A stretch of 64,000 nucleotides of DNA, taken from NCBI RefSeq assembly GCF_025144145.1, contig NZ_CP083546.1, forward strand, positions 4,002,001 through 4,066,000. The letters run 5' to 3'. Every line of letters starts with the position of its first letter. The first letter of the stretch is position 1. The position numbers and the translations under genes are program-made. Origin of the DNA: Leisingera sp. M658 (GTDB taxonomy: Bacteria; Pseudomonadota; Alphaproteobacteria; Rhodobacterales; Rhodobacteraceae). Under the pieces are notes generated by a model. It did no database searches, was not told the DNA's origin, and worked only from the letters and a program-made list of their open reading frames with translations. Shown in pieces: positions 62,968 through 64,000 of this stretch.

Positions 62968-63759
62968 ATGAAATTCGAACTCATCACCGCTGCCCTGGCC
63001 GCCGCGATCGGCATTCCCGGTCTTTGGCTTTACGCCCCGGAACCGGCGACGCAGGTCGAAACCGCCGTCATTGCCGCAGCGACAATCCGTTACCGGCCGA
63101 TCGGCAATTTCCACCAAGGTGGCAAAAGCGTGGTGCCGCCGGAACAGATGCGGCAAGTGGCAGCATTCGAGATCATGAAACATCAGGTCTCTCATGCCGA
63201 ATATGCCGCCTGCGTGGCGGACGGCGGCTGCAAGCGGGCAGATGCAAACCCGGCGGATGGCAGCCGGCCGCAAACACACGTCAGCTGGCATGACGCCACC
63301 GCCTACGCGCAATGGCATTCAAAGAAGACCGGCCAGCCGTGGCGGCTGCCGGATGAGGCGGAATGGCAGCTGGCTGCAGCTGAAATCTTTGGCGACGCTT
63401 CGGTTGAGACGGATAGCACCGACCCGGCCCAGCGTTGGCTGCGCCAATACGCCCGCGGGGTGACACTGCGCGGCCTGCCAGGGCCTGCACAGGATCCCAA
63501 AAGCGAACCCGGAACCAACAGCCACGGCCTCAGCGGTCTAGGCGGCAACATCTGGGAATGGACTGCCGGCTGCATGCAGAACGGCGAGTTGCGCAAAGAT
63601 GGCAGCCTCGCATATGGCGATCCATATTGCAGCGCACGCATTACCGGCGGCCGCCACCGGGCCGTAGTGATCGACTTCATACGCGACGCCAGTGTTGGCG
63701 GCTGCGCAGTCGGATTGCCGCCGGATTACCTGGGATTCCGGCTGGTCAAGGACGGCTGA
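62968..63759 (+). CDS. nirV: NirV, formylglycine-generating-enzyme-like protein
   Basis: 263 residues. Signal/anchor LITAALAAAIGIPGLWLYA, then a SUMF1/FGE-type domain: FEIMKHQVSHAEYAACV, HVSWHDATAYAQWHSKKTGQ, WRLPDEAEWQLAA, GLGGNIWEWTAGC, DYLGFRLVKDG. NirV accompanies nirK in many denitrifiers; its role in nitrite reduction is not settled. GGGAG precedes ATG 62968. Cys residues exist (AACVADGGCKRA and others), but the FGE catalytic Cys pair is not obviously conserved. Confidence 0.9.
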   Translation: MKFELITAALAAAIGIPGLWLYAPEPATQVETAVIAAATIRYRPIGNFHQGGKSVVPPEQMRQVAAFEIMKHQVSHAEYAACVADGGCKRADANPADGSRPQTHVSWHDATAYAQWHSKKTGQPWRLPDEAEWQLAAAEIFGDASVETDSTDPAQRWLRQYARGVTLRGLPGPAQDPKSEPGTNSHGLSGLGGNIWEWTAGCMQNGELRKDGSLAYGDPYCSARITGGRHRAVVIDFIRDASVGGCAVGLPPDYLGFRLVKDG

Positions 63760-64000
63760 CTGCTGAGCATAAGGGGTCCTCCCGCGCCCGCAGGTGCCCC
63801 GGCTGCACCGGAGCCCCTTGGCAGCCTTGGGCCCGGCAGCTGCGCTGCGCCTTCTGTTGCGAAACCGTTCAAGGACCAATCTGCCTTAAACGGGTTTTCC
63901 TGTTTTGATGTTCAATTCCCGCTTAAATTGAATCCGCGCCTGGGCACGGCGCATAGCCCCGGTGCCGGCAATCGAATTGCATTGATAGGAAAGGCCGCGC

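Noticed and set aside
63760-64000. A possible gene or regulatory site after nirV
   Set aside because: No open frame with a ribosome site and no clear FNR box or terminator could be recognised before the window ends.

Overview
The window looks like chromosomal DNA of a marine alphaproteobacterium of the Rhodobacterales (Roseobacter group, perhaps near Leisingera/Phaeobacter; the genus is inference). The grounds are high GC, a CcrM-type GANTC methyltransferase, two tripartite TRAP carriers, a pet (bc1) operon, a CuNIR with NirV, CtrA-type motifs in front of flagellar genes, a DUF2125 protein, and type II lumazine synthase behind an FMN riboswitch.

Layout. 0-9.8 kb: GST and flavoprotein; a GntR/UTRA regulator divergent from a TakP-like TRAP operon with a perfect 18-bp palindrome between -35 and -10; a minus-strand VOC/crotonase/SDR operon; a secreted DUF2125 protein. 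9.8-14.3 kb: pmbA, a CysQ-like phosphatase, a divergent Kdo-transferase-like gene and lpxK. 14.4-24.8 kb: DsbA-like oxidoreductase and DUF721 protein divergent from mutY; alkB; a membrane class III cyclase; ccrM; rnhB; small secreted proteins; a membrane winged-helix protein; a DUF427-cyclase fusion. 24.9-27.2 kb: debris of IS66 and two IS5-type transposases, ending at tRNA-Arg(CCT). 27.3-34.98 kb: DUF3883-like protein, LacI regulator, YcaQ-type glycosylase, thioesterase, a second TRAP operon, FAH hydrolase. 35-40.1 kb: IS3 debris, a fused E1 alpha/beta dehydrogenase with an acyltransferase, and a dead integrase facing tRNA-Lys(TTT). 40.3-53 kb: dapF-mtaB, small genes, petABC, GST, FMN riboswitch-ribH, TPP riboswitch-thiBPQ, aroC. 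53.1-54.2 kb: MerR regulator and cation-efflux pump sharing a 19-bp-spacer promoter. 54.3-55.3 kb: decayed matB and an IS3 remnant. 55.6-61.5 kb: motB-flgE-flgK-flgL-flgI. 61.7-63.8 kb: nirK-nirV behind an FNR-type box.

The least explained structure is a set of short palindromic sequences found by eye only in mobile-element debris. Two copies of a 41-bp three-hairpin element (25611-25651 and 55107-55147) interrupt two unrelated transposase genes. They match at 27 of 28 flanking positions, while the central hairpin differs by two compensated base pairs and by its loop. Two looser relatives lie at 35795 and 39406. A second hairpin type (GAAAACAGTCC/GGACTGTTTTC) interrupts another transposase at 26387, with a possible relative at 35493. 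Other points worth a second look are the DUF427-cyclase fusion, the E1 fusion paired with an acyltransferase, and a Kdo-transferase-like protein that has lost its family motifs.
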